This document shows, piece by piece, positions 27,166 through 36,249 of a stretch of 64,000 bases of DNA. This DNA is from Rossellomorea marisflavi (lineage in GTDB: Bacteria; Bacillota; Bacilli; Bacillales; Bacillaceae_B), in the NCBI RefSeq assembly GCF_001274775.1, contig NZ_LGUE01000008.1, positions 514,758 through 578,757 of the forward strand, in the 5' to 3' direction. Every line of letters begins with the position of its first letter. Position 1 is the stretch's first letter. A program made the translations under genes and the position numbers. Under the pieces are notes generated by a model, which made no database searches, was not told the origin of the DNA, and saw only the letters and a program-made list of their open reading frames with translations.

Positions 27166-28506
27166 ATGGGGATTATTGCTCTCATTGTATTTGTCAGCAT
27201 CTTGATAGTTTGGAGTCTGTGGTTGAAACGAAACCTTGGTGAGGCTTCATTAATTGGTTTCATAGCCATATCGCTTCTCGGCGGCACAAAAGCTCTTGAC
27301 TTATTCTTTAGGGGAATCAGTTTCGCTTCCACCTTTTCCGTTCTATACGCTGCTGTGGCTTTTGTCTTTATGGCCTATGTCATTGATAAATTTGGTATCG
27401 TAGAACGTTTGCTGGGTATTTTAAATTCTCTTGTCGGTAGACTACCTGGTGCACCAGCCATCATGGACGCCGTCGGCTCGTCTCTCATGGGCACTTTATC
27501 CGGTGGAGATTCTGGTAATACGGCGGCCACGGGCTCTATAACAGGTCCTTGGATGCTCAAGAATAAATGGAATAAAGAGATAGCAGCATCTGTCATGGTT
27601 GGAAATGGGGGAATGGCTTCCGTCTTGCCACCCACGACCTCCATGTTCATCGTACTTGGTTTTGCGCCAGTAGCAGCCGCCATTACTACAGGTGAGTACT
27701 ATATCGCCCTTTTGATCGCAGGCGCCTACCAGTTTATCCACCGGTTGATCTTGATTGGATATTTTGTAAAAAAGCAGGGTATAAAGGCGTTCCCAGCGGA
27801 GTCCATTCAACCTCTTCGTGTATCCTTACGAGAAGGCTGGACCTCCATATTCATCTATCTGGGTGCCATCATTCCTCTTATCTTAACCATCGGACCTCTT
27901 TCTGAAGTATTGAAGAATATTTCATCCATCGGCGAGAGTGCGCTAAAAAGCATTGATATCGTCATTTGGATTCCAACCTTGATGATTGCGATATCATTCA
28001 TATTAGCGCGCAAATCCAGGCCAAGGTCCATTTCCAGTTTACTAGATTTCGTAAGTAGCTCCATACCACGCTTTACAGTCATAGGAGCACTGATTTTCTT
28101 TGCAGTAGCGTCAAGTGAAGTATTGACTGCACTTGGTTTGTCAGATAACATCGCGCAATTGATGAGTTCAGCTAACACTCCTGGATGGCTCACTGTCCTA
28201 TTGTTAGGAATAGGGATTACAGCTATCGCAGGACCTCTTACTTCAACAGGAACACTTACTGCCGTTGGCCTGGTCTCTTACGAAATATTAGTAGCATCAG
28301 GGTTTTCACCTCTAGTTTCTGCCGTTGTCGTCATGACGTTTGCTTCCACTTCTGCTCAGATGCCACCAGCATCGGGATCAATCTATATCGCTTCAGGAAT
28401 CGTTGGTGCACGTCCAGAGAAAACATTCGGCATGCTGATGCTCTACTATGCTTGTCCAGTCATCCTAATTGGGTGGCTTATCGCAATGGGGATACTACCA
28501 ATATAA
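27166..28506 (+). CDS. TRAP-type transporter large permease (DctM-like)
   Basis: 446 residues with 11-12 hydrophobic helices arranged as two inverted halves. The first half has SLMGTLSGGDSGNTAATGSITGPWM followed by ASVLPPTTSMFIV. The second has GPLTSTGTLTAVGL and SAQMPPASGSIYIASGI. These paired hairpin/PP motifs match the DctM substrate and Na+ sites of TRAP transporters for carboxylates. A normal TRAP system also has an extracytoplasmic binding protein and a four-helix DctQ subunit. Here only a tiny two-helix gene follows and no binding protein is present nearby. GGAGGGG precedes the ATG. Confidence 0.78.
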   Translation: MGIIALIVFVSILIVWSLWLKRNLGEASLIGFIAISLLGGTKALDLFFRGISFASTFSVLYAAVAFVFMAYVIDKFGIVERLLGILNSLVGRLPGAPAIMDAVGSSLMGTLSGGDSGNTAATGSITGPWMLKNKWNKEIAASVMVGNGGMASVLPPTTSMFIVLGFAPVAAAITTGEYYIALLIAGAYQFIHRLILIGYFVKKQGIKAFPAESIQPLRVSLREGWTSIFIYLGAIIPLILTIGPLSEVLKNISSIGESALKSIDIVIWIPTLMIAISFILARKSRPRSISSLLDFVSSSIPRFTVIGALIFFAVASSEVLTALGLSDNIAQLMSSANTPGWLTVLLLGIGITAIAGPLTSTGTLTAVGLVSYEILVASGFSPLVSAVVVMTFASTSAQMPPASGSIYIASGIVGARPEKTFGMLMLYYACPVILIGWLIAMGILPI

Positions 28507-28518
28507 GGAGGTCCAAAC

Positions 28519-28749
28519 ATGCAACGATTATTAGAGCGGCTTTTCGCAATAAGCTTACTTTTATCTTTGGTGCTTGCGTTCATCATGGTTATAAGTCAAC
28601 TCATCGGGCTTATCATGGGGAATGGAGAATGGGCGGTTTTAAGTAGCGAATGGCTTAAGCAGCCAACTATCATTCTAGCTGCCATTTTTTCAGGTATCGC
28701 GTTTGTCCTAGGCTATACGAAAGCCTATAAAGTCAAGGGCACATCCTAA
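28519..28749 (+). CDS. Two-helix small membrane protein, possible mini-DctQ partner
   Basis: 76 residues with two hydrophobic helices (about 8-33 and 49-70) joined by a short polar loop (GNGEWAVLSSEWLKQPT). It starts 12 bp after the permease with a strong AAGGAGGTCC. It has half the helices of a TRAP small subunit, so it may be a reduced partner of the large permease, but no family motif is visible. It is the last gene before a strong hairpin. Confidence 0.72.
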   Translation: MQRLLERLFAISLLLSLVLAFIMVISQLIGLIMGNGEWAVLSSEWLKQPTIILAAIFSGIAFVLGYTKAYKVKGTS

Positions 28750-28758
28750 AATAAGAAT

Positions 28759-28801
28759 AAACACCAGGGACCCTGAATAATCAGTTGACCCTGGTGTTTT
28801 T
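28759..28801. terminator. Bidirectional terminator between the TRAP operon and cutC
   Basis: 11-bp perfect stem (28759-28769 with 28789-28799) ending in T5; it separates convergent genes. Confidence 0.85.
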
Positions 28802-28818
28802 GGTTATCACCCACGAAA

Positions 28819-29454
28819 CTAGCCTTCCAAAATCCTTGTTCCGTGCGCCTCATTAATGCTTAAAGAGGATTCAATAGCAGGAAGATTCAGGTGAGTAATT
28901 CCACCACCTGGAAGAATCGTAATCCGCTTATCCGAATACTCAATATACGCTTTCAACCGGTCCACATTGTCTTCAATCTTCGTATCCGACGGACCGCCAT
29001 GGGTGAGAATACGATGGACACCATGCTCGGCCAGCCAATCGATGGCCTTCAGCTGGGACTCAGCCGTGATCGCATCAAAGGCCATGTGAAAGACCACTTC
29101 AAGACCAGTGGCTGCTTCAAGCAGCATAATCATGGCTTCCTCATCAATCCAACCGTCCTGAGTCAGGCAGCCGAAGACGACGCCATCGGTTCGGAGCTCT
29201 TTCAGATGGATGATATCCTGCTTCATGATTTCGATTTCATCGACATTGTAGACGAAATCCCCGCCTCGGGGGCGGATCATGCTCATGACCTTCACATTCC
29301 GACTGCGGCAGTAATCCAGCGTGACCCGTGCCACACCGGGACTGACCGTCGTTCCACCAACAGCAAGGTTATCGCATAGCTCCACCCGCCGGGCACCTTT
29401 TTCGATGGCTTCAGGGACCTTCGTGAAATTCTCAACACAAACTTCCTTCAACAT
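28819..29454 (-). CDS. cutC: CutC-family protein
   Basis: 211 residues, a TIM barrel. Family motifs are EVCVENFTKVPEAIEKGARRVELCDNLAVGGTTVSPG at the start, IRPRGGDFVYN in the middle, then VFHMAFD and LTHGGPSD, with GGGI near the end. CutC was linked to copper homeostasis in E. coli and man; its reaction is not established, and it may be an enzyme of small-molecule metabolism. It lies 18 bp downstream of the lipoprotein gene and is probably cotranscribed with it. Confidence 0.92.
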   Translation of the reverse strand: MLKEVCVENFTKVPEAIEKGARRVELCDNLAVGGTTVSPGVARVTLDYCRSRNVKVMSMIRPRGGDFVYNVDEIEIMKQDIIHLKELRTDGVVFGCLTQDGWIDEEAMIMLLEAATGLEVVFHMAFDAITAESQLKAIDWLAEHGVHRILTHGGPSDTKIEDNVDRLKAYIEYSDKRITILPGGGITHLNLPAIESSLSINEAHGTRILEG

Positions 29455-29472
29455 GCTAGTTCACCTTACTTC

Positions 29473-30576
29473 TTATTGATAGTTTACAAAAGCCGGTGCA
29501 GGGTCCAATTCCAAGACGTCTTCAGGCGTCATGACCGGTTCGTCCTTCTTGTAGAATACTTTGAACCCGCCGTACTGGATCGGCTGATTATGGACGAGCT
29601 GATGGTATCCTGCCCGCTTCAATCCAGCGATTCCGTGGCCGTCATTATTCAGCACCACTTCCACGTTCTCTGTGGGCTGGATCGCGTCTTTATTGTTCAG
29701 GATGATGTCGGCAAATTGGTGCACCACCACCATCTTGTCTGGAAGGTCATTCTCGGCAGTCAGCTTGGAAATATACTCAATCGCCTCTTGTACTTCCTTA
29801 CCATCTACATGCCCCAGATCTTCACCTGGAACCTGTCCGTCTGTCACATGGAATTCAGTATCAATGGCCAAGTGAACATTCGGACGCTTCAAATATTTCT
29901 CTACCAGTTTCACCTGATGCATGATCGTGTCTTTCCCCAATTGAATATCCAGGATCAACAAGGCGTCATTCTCCTCAGCGAGCTTCGCATACGTCTCGAT
30001 ATCCTCTTCCGATGTCGGAACCATATACAGACCATCATCCCCAGGACTACGCTGCGCCACTGTTGCGATCAATTCAATTGCAGGGATGGCCGGACGATCC
30101 GGATCCAATTCGGAGTAGGCCTTCGTCTGTTCCTTCAATTTGGTCATCAACTCATCCGGACTGTACTCACCGAGGATCCCCATGTTCTCTGAACGGGGAG
30201 TTCCATAGTAGGAAACAATCCTGTTCTCTTTTAGGGGACCATCCGTCTGGTCTTCCTTATCCTTAGCAAGCGTCTGCCCTAGTGGTACACTTCTCGTCGT
30301 GTCTTCACCATGCGCCTCAGAAGTCGGCATATCCGACTGCTGCTCACTCGTATAATGACTCTCAATCGGCTCGGCACCCTCAGATGGCTTGATCGCTTCA
30401 TAGCTCGCCACAGGTTCCTTCTTCGCAGGCTCCTCTTTCTTCTTCTCATTCTCTTTCTTTGAGGTCTGCTCAGTCTTCGGCTCTTTCTTCTCAGTACTTG
30501 CTTCCTCAGAGCAGCCCGCTAACAGCAAACCCGGGACCACACCAAAGAAAGCTCCTGCCATCACTAGTTTTTTCAC
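29473..30576 (-). CDS. Lipoprotein of unknown function
   Basis: 367 residues. A lipoprotein signal ends in LLLAGC (Cys22). Residues 23-55 are a Lys/Glu-rich linker. The folded part begins near 110 with NRIVSYYGTPRSENMGILGEY and continues with IELIATVAQRSPGDDGLYMVPTSEEDI, DALLILDIQLG, HLAIDTEFHV and MVVVHQFADIIL. Evenly spaced strands ending in acidic residues suggest a TIM-barrel glycosidase-like fold, with Asp/Glu in LAIDTEF as possible active-site residues. I do not recognise a named family. Start is GTG 30576 with AGGTGG. The 250 bp upstream hold no gene. Confidence 0.8.
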   Translation of the reverse strand: MKKLVMAGAFFGVVPGLLLAGCSEEASTEKKEPKTEQTSKKENEKKKEEPAKKEPVASYEAIKPSEGAEPIESHYTSEQQSDMPTSEAHGEDTTRSVPLGQTLAKDKEDQTDGPLKENRIVSYYGTPRSENMGILGEYSPDELMTKLKEQTKAYSELDPDRPAIPAIELIATVAQRSPGDDGLYMVPTSEEDIETYAKLAEENDALLILDIQLGKDTIMHQVKLVEKYLKRPNVHLAIDTEFHVTDGQVPGEDLGHVDGKEVQEAIEYISKLTAENDLPDKMVVVHQFADIILNNKDAIQPTENVEVVLNNDGHGIAGLKRAGYHQLVHNQPIQYGGFKVFYKKDEPVMTPEDVLELDPAPAFVNYQ

Positions 30577-30824
30577 ATTATCCCACCTGTTTCAACACGT
30601 ATTTCATATGTATGATGATCCGTCCACACCACAAATGATTTCTTTACCATTTTTACTATAATTCTATCAGAATATCAAATGTATCTAGTTTGTAGAGACC
30701 TTACCATTTACCATACCACCTTAAAACAGGAATAATCGTATATTTAAAATGTTTTTACAATTTCAGGTGATCTTCTTGTAATATAGTGAAAAGGACATGT
30801 GAAATAAGAAAGAGGTGCACAAGT

Positions 30825-31457
30825 ATGTTTGGCGTCATTCATTTTGAAGTATTTCTTCTAACGGGAATCCTACTGAACCTGATTCCCGGAGCAGACACGA
30901 TGTATATTGTCGGTCGAAGTATATCACAAGGTCGGACAGCAGGTATTTACTCGGTGCTGGGGATCATTAGCGGTTCCCTAGTCCATACGTTATTCGTGGC
31001 GTTTGGTCTATCCTTGATCCTAGTAAAATCCGTTCTCTTATTCAATGTCATCAAGGTCATCGGAGTCGTGTACCTCGTATACCTGGGTATTCGCATGATT
31101 TTAGATAAATCGAATCTTGCCTTCCAACAAGCGACAGGCACCACAATGAACAAACGAAAAATCTACATCCAGGGCTTACTGACCAGTCTCACCAATCCCA
31201 AAGTATCGCTATTCTTTATCGCATTCATGCCTCAGTTCATAGACCCCAATGTCACAAGTCCCGTTCCTTTCTTGATACTAGGACTCACCTTCACCATAAC
31301 GGGGTTGCTCTGGTGCCTGTTCGTAGCCTACTTCTCCTCCTACGTCACCAAAACGCTCAGGGGAAACCAAAAGGTTGGACAGGTCTTGAATAAAGTAACC
31401 GGAGTGATCTTTATCGGGATGGGGATCAAACTCCTTCAAACAAAAGCTCCGAGCTAA
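30825..31457 (+). CDS. LysE/RhtB-family amino acid exporter
   Basis: 210 residues, six helices. The signature NLIPGADTMYIVGRSISQGRTAGIYSVLGI is the LysE/RhtB N-terminal motif, and LTSLTNPKVSLFFIAFMPQFI is the second hallmark. It should export an amino acid or homoserine lactone-type solute driven by the proton gradient. ATG 30825 has AGAGGTG; the 13 upstream in-frame codons lack a ribosome site. It stands alone with its own terminator. Confidence 0.9.
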   Translation: MFGVIHFEVFLLTGILLNLIPGADTMYIVGRSISQGRTAGIYSVLGIISGSLVHTLFVAFGLSLILVKSVLLFNVIKVIGVVYLVYLGIRMILDKSNLAFQQATGTTMNKRKIYIQGLLTSLTNPKVSLFFIAFMPQFIDPNVTSPVPFLILGLTFTITGLLWCLFVAYFSSYVTKTLRGNQKVGQVLNKVTGVIFIGMGIKLLQTKAPS

Positions 31458-31484
31458 AGTGGTTAAAATCCTCAAATTGCAAAC

Positions 31485-31517
31485 AAGCCGATCAGATTTT
31501 GTCTGATCGGCTTTCTT
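31485..31517 (+). terminator. Terminator after the LysE-type gene
   Basis: Perfect 12-bp stem (31485-31496 with 31502-31513), five-base loop, T-rich tail. Confidence 0.85.
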
Positions 31518-31615
31518 TAGAATTACAATATATTCCCGTCACCTAAAAACATTTTGTGATTCATCAAAAATATATTAGTATGTAAGATAACAATTGGATT
31601 AAAAGAGGTGCTACC

Positions 31616-32323
31616 ATGCGTATTAACAAATATATAAGCGAAGCCGGAAAAGCGTCCCGACGCGGTGCGGACAAACTCATCGAAGACGGAAGGGTCACTA
31701 TCAACGGGAAACGCGCTTCGATCGGCGACCAGGTGAACCCCGGAGATAACGTCGTCGTAGACGGAAACCCAATCTGGGTCGCACGAAACAACGTCTACAT
31801 TGCTTTGAACAAACCAGTAGGCATCACAAGCACAACCGAAAAAGGCGTAAAAGGAAACATCGTTGACCTCGTCAATCACCCCTTGAGGATCTTCAACATT
31901 GGACGACTCGACAAAGACTCTGAGGGACTCATCCTTATGACCAACGACGGTGACATCGTAAACGAAATCCTGCGCTCAGAAAATCAACACGAAAAAGAAT
32001 ACATCGTCTCAGTCGACAAACCCATTACACCTGAATTCGTCAAAAAGATGTCAGAAGGCGTCAAGATCCTAGGGACCACAACGCTCCCATGTAAAGTCGA
32101 GCAACTATCAAAATACGATTTTCAAATCACACTGACACAGGGATTGAACCGCCAGATCCGTCGTATGTGTGAGGTATTGGGATATAACGTATATCGCTTG
32201 CAGCGGACGCGGATCATGAATATCCAATTGGGGAAACTGCCTCCTGGGCAGTGGAGGGATCTGTCTAAGAAAGAGAAGACTCAGTTGTTTAGGGAATTGG
32301 ATTATGAGGCTCGGGAGTGGTGA
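31616..32323 (+). CDS. rluF: 23S rRNA pseudouridine synthase RluF
   Basis: 235 residues. An N-terminal S4 RNA-binding domain ([22 protein letters not shown]) precedes the RsuA/RluB/E/F catalytic domain, with Asp99 in [10 protein letters not shown] as the catalytic aspartate and [11 protein letters not shown] near the C-terminus. The N-terminus and the [12 protein letters not shown] opening are those of RluF, which modifies U2604 (E. coli numbering) of 23S rRNA. AAGAGGTG precedes the ATG. Confidence 0.92.
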   Translation: MRINKYISEAGKASRRGADKLIEDGRVTINGKRASIGDQVNPGDNVVVDGNPIWVARNNVYIALNKPVGITSTTEKGVKGNIVDLVNHPLRIFNIGRLDKDSEGLILMTNDGDIVNEILRSENQHEKEYIVSVDKPITPEFVKKMSEGVKILGTTTLPCKVEQLSKYDFQITLTQGLNRQIRRMCEVLGYNVYRLQRTRIMNIQLGKLPPGQWRDLSKKEKTQLFRELDYEAREW

Positions 32324-32354
32324 GTGGGGTACTAATTCCTTACTCTTGAAAAAG

Positions 32355-32393
32355 AAGAGCAACGTTCCTTTTATCTTGGAACGTTGCTCTTTT
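32355..32393 (+). terminator. Terminator after rluF
   Basis: Perfect 14-bp stem (32355-32368 with 32378-32391) and TTTTCTT tail. Confidence 0.85.
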
Positions 32394-32535
32394 CTTGTTA
32401 GTGTTTTACTTACTAAACGTTTCTCCGTACTGTGTCTAAAATAGTTCTATCTTCGTCAAATCACTAGAATCTATGCAACTACAAATAGTCTATAGTCTAC
32501 CTTCATCAATGAGTATTTTTTCAATTCTACTTCCA

Positions 32536-33651
32536 CTACATAAAAAACTCATTTATCTTTGGATATTTTTTCTTGTTTTCTTTAACCCTCTTCAAAATAA
32601 ACCGCCGAAACTCTATAGCATCATGAATGGCTTCATCAACTTCTTTGAATGTAGGTATTCTTCCCCTATGAATTGCTCTGTTTCTTAATTCATATGTGTT
32701 TTTATACCACTGTCCAATTTCTGTTTTATCTTGAGTGACATCCCAAATACCACCTAAGTACGATGACATTTTCTTTTTAATGATTGTCATAAACGAAGTG
32801 TTTTCTAATGTTCCTTTTACTTTGTCAGCTGGCATGCCGTCATTCTTTAACAATTCTTCGAAGAGTGTTCTTACTAAGACTTCTACACTTATTTGAGCAT
32901 GATTTATAGCTTCCAGATAGAATCCCTGTTTGAAATATCTCTTTGCACTTAATACGTGCTGTTCACCCATTACAAAAGGATTCTTATCCCATACAACAAC
33001 TCCCTGTAATCTTATAAATTCATTAAACTCATTATTTGTAAGGGGCTTCTTTTCAAAAGGAACATGTGGGTGTAGCATAAATAAACTCAACTCATTTTCC
33101 CATGTTTCAAGATTTGTTTTCCTAACCAATATTGTCGACTGCAGCATTTCCTTTGTTAGATAATGACAGTCCTCATCTTTACTTGAAACCATATAGCTTA
33201 ATACTAATTGATTAAGGTGACTTAACAATATATCAAAATAAGTATTGTAGTAACCCTCTTTATCTTTTAAAAACTCATTATAATCTAAATCAATAGCTGC
33301 CATCATAAGCATCTTTGTTTTATGAATATCAAGAACAGGTACAACTTCTCCAAGTGGATACTTATAAGATTCATTTGTTGTAACCATATCAAATCTATAG
33401 CTCAAATATCCCTCATGTGTACTCAATGTTATTGTCTTGCTAATGTACATTGGTATATGAAATGGTAGAACTACCTCGAATTCAATAAAAGTTTTTGGCT
33501 TACACAGTTCTAAGTCATAGACAGGTAAAAAATCTTTCTCATATACCTCTTTTGTCAGTATCATAGGTGACATATCTTTCTTATTTAAGCAACAATACTT
33601 ATATTTTTTACCACTGCCGCAATGGCAAGGGGCATTTCTCCCTGTTCCCAT
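32536..33651 (-). CDS. SEC-C zinc-motif protein with HEPN-like C-terminus
   Basis: 371 residues. The first 25 form a SEC-C zinc site (GRNAPCHCGSGKKYKYCC; Cys9, Cys11, Cys20, Cys21). The central 200 residues show no family I know. The last 100 are helical, with LEAINHAQISVEVLVRTLFEELL followed by an R-x4-H motif, RNRAIH (Arg323, His328), at the place where HEPN RNases have their catalytic pair. SEC-C plus HEPN-like domains recur in antiphage and toxin-like proteins, so an RNase of a defence system is plausible. ATG 33651 has AAGGGGG; the earlier in-frame codons do not. The gene and its flanks are clearly more AT-rich than the surroundings. Confidence 0.75.
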   Translation of the reverse strand: MGTGRNAPCHCGSGKKYKYCCLNKKDMSPMILTKEVYEKDFLPVYDLELCKPKTFIEFEVVLPFHIPMYISKTITLSTHEGYLSYRFDMVTTNESYKYPLGEVVPVLDIHKTKMLMMAAIDLDYNEFLKDKEGYYNTYFDILLSHLNQLVLSYMVSSKDEDCHYLTKEMLQSTILVRKTNLETWENELSLFMLHPHVPFEKKPLTNNEFNEFIRLQGVVVWDKNPFVMGEQHVLSAKRYFKQGFYLEAINHAQISVEVLVRTLFEELLKNDGMPADKVKGTLENTSFMTIIKKKMSSYLGGIWDVTQDKTEIGQWYKNTYELRNRAIHRGRIPTFKEVDEAIHDAIEFRRFILKRVKENKKKYPKINEFFM

Positions 33652-33962
33652 ATTAATCCCCCTTAATCTGAGTAGGGCGGAGATCATTATTTATCTTGGT
33701 CATAATCGTTATTGCAAGATCTATTGAGAGCCCCTTTTAAACTTCTTTAGCTTTATTTAGTATTTATCTTTCGCCAAATCTGCTAATTCTGAGTAGTCCA
33801 CACCTCTTTATCTTTCTTTAGTCAAGTTCCTACTTCTTTAATACTATTTATCATTAACCCATGTTGCCTCCACTTTTGACTCTCAAAGTTGAATAGAAGA
33901 TAATTCTTTCTTCATGATTAGATTGTTACTATTAAAAAATTCTTTTTTGCCAACAATCTCAT

Positions 33963-34442
33963 TTATTTATGATACGGTTCCCCCCGATTAATCCTAAAAG
34001 CCCGATAAACCTGCTCCACCAGCACCAATCGCATCAGCTGATGAGGAAACGTCATTTTCGAAAACGACAGTTTCTCATCAGCCCGCTTCAAAACATCATC
34101 ACTGAGTCCGAGTGATCCACCGATGATGAAGGCGACTTTGCTTTTGCCGTAGGTGGCTAGTTTATCGAGGGTGTCGGCGAGTTCCTCGGAGGATTTCATT
34201 TTGCCCTGGATGGCGAGGGCGATGACGTGGTGATCCGGGGAGATCTTGGAGAGGATGCGCTCGCCTTCTTTGTTTTTGACCTGCTGCATTTCGGAGTCGC
34301 TGAGGACTTCGGGGGCTTTTTCATCGGCGAGCTCGACGATGTCGATTTTGGCGTAGGCCCCGAGTCGTTTCGTGTATTCGGCGATTCCTTGCTTCAGGTA
34401 TTTTTCTTTCAGTTTACCGACGGTGATGATGGTTATGTTCAT
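33963..34442 (-). CDS. rlmH: 23S rRNA pseudouridine1915 N3-methyltransferase RlmH
   Basis: 159 residues, exactly the family length. A SPOUT methyltransferase: [27 protein letters not shown] opens it, [13 protein letters not shown] is the SAM-binding knot, and the C-terminus [28 protein letters not shown] is near-invariant. It methylates pseudouridine 1915 in helix 69 of the large subunit. Its place downstream of the htrA and wal genes is conserved in Bacillus. Confidence 0.97.
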   Translation of the reverse strand: MNITIITVGKLKEKYLKQGIAEYTKRLGAYAKIDIVELADEKAPEVLSDSEMQQVKNKEGERILSKISPDHHVIALAIQGKMKSSEELADTLDKLATYGKSKVAFIIGGSLGLSDDVLKRADEKLSFSKMTFPHQLMRLVLVEQVYRAFRINRGEPYHK

Positions 34443-34540
34443 GGTTTATCCACACTCTCTTTACAAACAGATTACAAACATATTATCCACAGAAATTATC
34501 CACATATCCACAAAACCCATCCATATGTCGTGGGGGAATA

Positions 34541-34699
34541 CTAGTTCGCCACTACATATATTGCGTTATTCCCACAATATTCACAGGTTGTGGATAACTG
34601 TTTTTCCTTTGAAAGCTCTTCCAGTTTAGGCGCGACCTCATGCTCATCGACGGCGATGTCAAGTGCGAGTTCCACGTGTTCCAGGCAGCAGTTAATCAT
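34541..34699 (-). CDS. Small CxxH/CxxC zinc-ribbon-like protein
   Basis: 52 residues: MINCCLEHVELALDIAVDEH, then a helical middle (APKLEELSKEKQLS) and TTCEYCGNNAIYVVAN. The cysteine/histidine pairs CCLEH and CEYC fit the CxxH/CxxC protein family found beside rlmH in Bacillus (BA_5709 type). It probably binds zinc; its job is unknown. AGGAG lies eight or nine bases before the ATG. It sits between htrA and rlmH on the same strand. Confidence 0.85.
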   Translation of the reverse strand: MINCCLEHVELALDIAVDEHEVAPKLEELSKEKQLSTTCEYCGNNAIYVVAN

Positions 34700-34754
34700 G
34701 CTGAATCGACTCCTTTTGCTAAGTTTTATACTTATCCACAGGTTATCATACCAC

Positions 34755-34798
34755 GTAAAGAAAAAGCAGGAAAGGGAATCCCTTTTCCTGCTTTTACG
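34755..34798 (-). terminator. Terminator between htrA and the CxxH/CxxC gene
   Basis: Long near-perfect stem around AAAGCAGGAAA/TTTCCTGCTTT, with T5 on the minus strand. Confidence 0.8.
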
Positions 34799-34809
34799 TT
34801 ATCCACATA

Positions 34810-36048
34810 TTACAATTGTGATTCATCCGTTAATTTCATGGTGACTTCCTGGAGTTTTCCGTCGCGGTAGAATTTCACCTTCATGGAGTCGCCGACTTTT
34901 TTCTTCGTGTAAAGATGCTTCCGCAAATCGACTGTGCTTTCGATTTTTTCACCATCAAGCTCAACGATGACATCAAGCTCTTTCAGCTTCGCTTGTGCTG
35001 CCGGTGAGTTCGGCATAACTTGGCGAACCAGCACGCCTGATTTCACATCTTTAGGAAGCTTCAATGTTTCTTGTTGGTGATACGATGATACTTCGCTCAC
35101 ATCTTGGAGCGTGATTCCCATTGAAGGACGTTTCACTTCTCCATGCTCTTCAAGATCTTCTATGATCGGTTGGGCAGAGTTGATTGGAATTGCAAGACCG
35201 ATTCCTTCAACGGCGTCCTGGGCAATCTTCATGGAGTTGATTCCGACAAGCTGACCGGAAATATTGACGAGGGCTCCACCGCTGTTACCAGGGTTGATGG
35301 CCGCATCCGTCTGGATGACTTCGGTGTTCCAGTCTTCCACGCCGTCCTGGTTGATATCAACCGGAATCGTACGGTTCACACCGGACACGATCCCCTGTGT
35401 CACAGAACCTGAGAACTGAAGGCCAAGGGGGTTACCGATGGCAATGACCGGCTCACCTTGTTTCAATTTATCAGAGTCACCGAATTTCGCAATGGCACTG
35501 TCTTTAACATTGCTGCCGTCGATTTCAATGACCGCAAGATCCGTCCACTGATCGGCACCGCGTGCGTTCGCTTTTACTTTGGACCCATCTGAAAGGGTGA
35601 CTTCAAGCTGATCGGCCCCTTCAATGACGTGGTTATTCGTTACGATGAGGACCTTGTCCCCTTCACGCTTGTAGATGACACCGGAACCCGATCCCGCTTC
35701 CTGGGTTTGAGATCCGTCACTACCGGATTGACCCCAGAAGCTCTGAGACTGGATGTTGCTGATCCCGACAACGGAATCACCGGCTTTTTCAACAGCTTTC
35801 GTGACATCCGACGATACATCGACCGCCACATTCTCCGTTTTCGCACTATCTACCTTATTCTCCGTCGTCACGCCGTTCGCATTATTATTCGAACCGAACA
35901 AATCGGTCCCGGTCAACTGAGGCACCGCCACCAGCACCAAAAGCGCACCGACAATCACACCAATCAAACCCGAGAAGAAAATCCCACCGCCTCCTCGTCT
36001 CCTTCTTTCCCTATTCTCCGAAGAGGGGCCCTGATCATAATATCCCAT
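34810..36048 (-). CDS. htrC: HtrA-like membrane serine protease (S1C, PDZ)
   Basis: 412 residues. A short cytoplasmic tail rich in Arg/Gly, one membrane helix (about 24-44), a protease domain and one PDZ domain (about 305-400). The catalytic triad is His140 (VTNNHVIEG), Asp170 (WTDLAVIEI) and Ser257 (NPGNSGGAL). It degrades or refolds misfolded exported proteins on the outer face. A TATAAT -10-like hexamer lies on the minus strand at 36112-36107. In B. subtilis the yycK/htrC gene directly follows walJ; here a walJ terminator and a 790-bp repeat array separate them, so htrC must use its own promoter. Confidence 0.93.
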   Translation of the reverse strand: MGYYDQGPSSENRERRRRGGGGIFFSGLIGVIVGALLVLVAVPQLTGTDLFGSNNNANGVTTENKVDSAKTENVAVDVSSDVTKAVEKAGDSVVGISNIQSQSFWGQSGSDGSQTQEAGSGSGVIYKREGDKVLIVTNNHVIEGADQLEVTLSDGSKVKANARGADQWTDLAVIEIDGSNVKDSAIAKFGDSDKLKQGEPVIAIGNPLGLQFSGSVTQGIVSGVNRTIPVDINQDGVEDWNTEVIQTDAAINPGNSGGALVNISGQLVGINSMKIAQDAVEGIGLAIPINSAQPIIEDLEEHGEVKRPSMGITLQDVSEVSSYHQQETLKLPKDVKSGVLVRQVMPNSPAAQAKLKELDVIVELDGEKIESTVDLRKHLYTKKKVGDSMKVKFYRDGKLQEVTMKLTDESQL

Positions 36049-36249
36049 CTATTCTTCATCCTTTCTCCATTATTAGTCCATTCGTTAGTTTTTCTTTACT
36101 ACCCTCATTATAGTCAGATTAAATTAGAAACTGATGAAAAAAAAGTAAGAAAACCATGATGATATAGAGGCAATTTTGTGAACATTCAAGGTGCAAAAAA
36201 CCATTTTTTCTATTCCCCATACAACTAAATGAGGGCGAAGAAGAATTGA

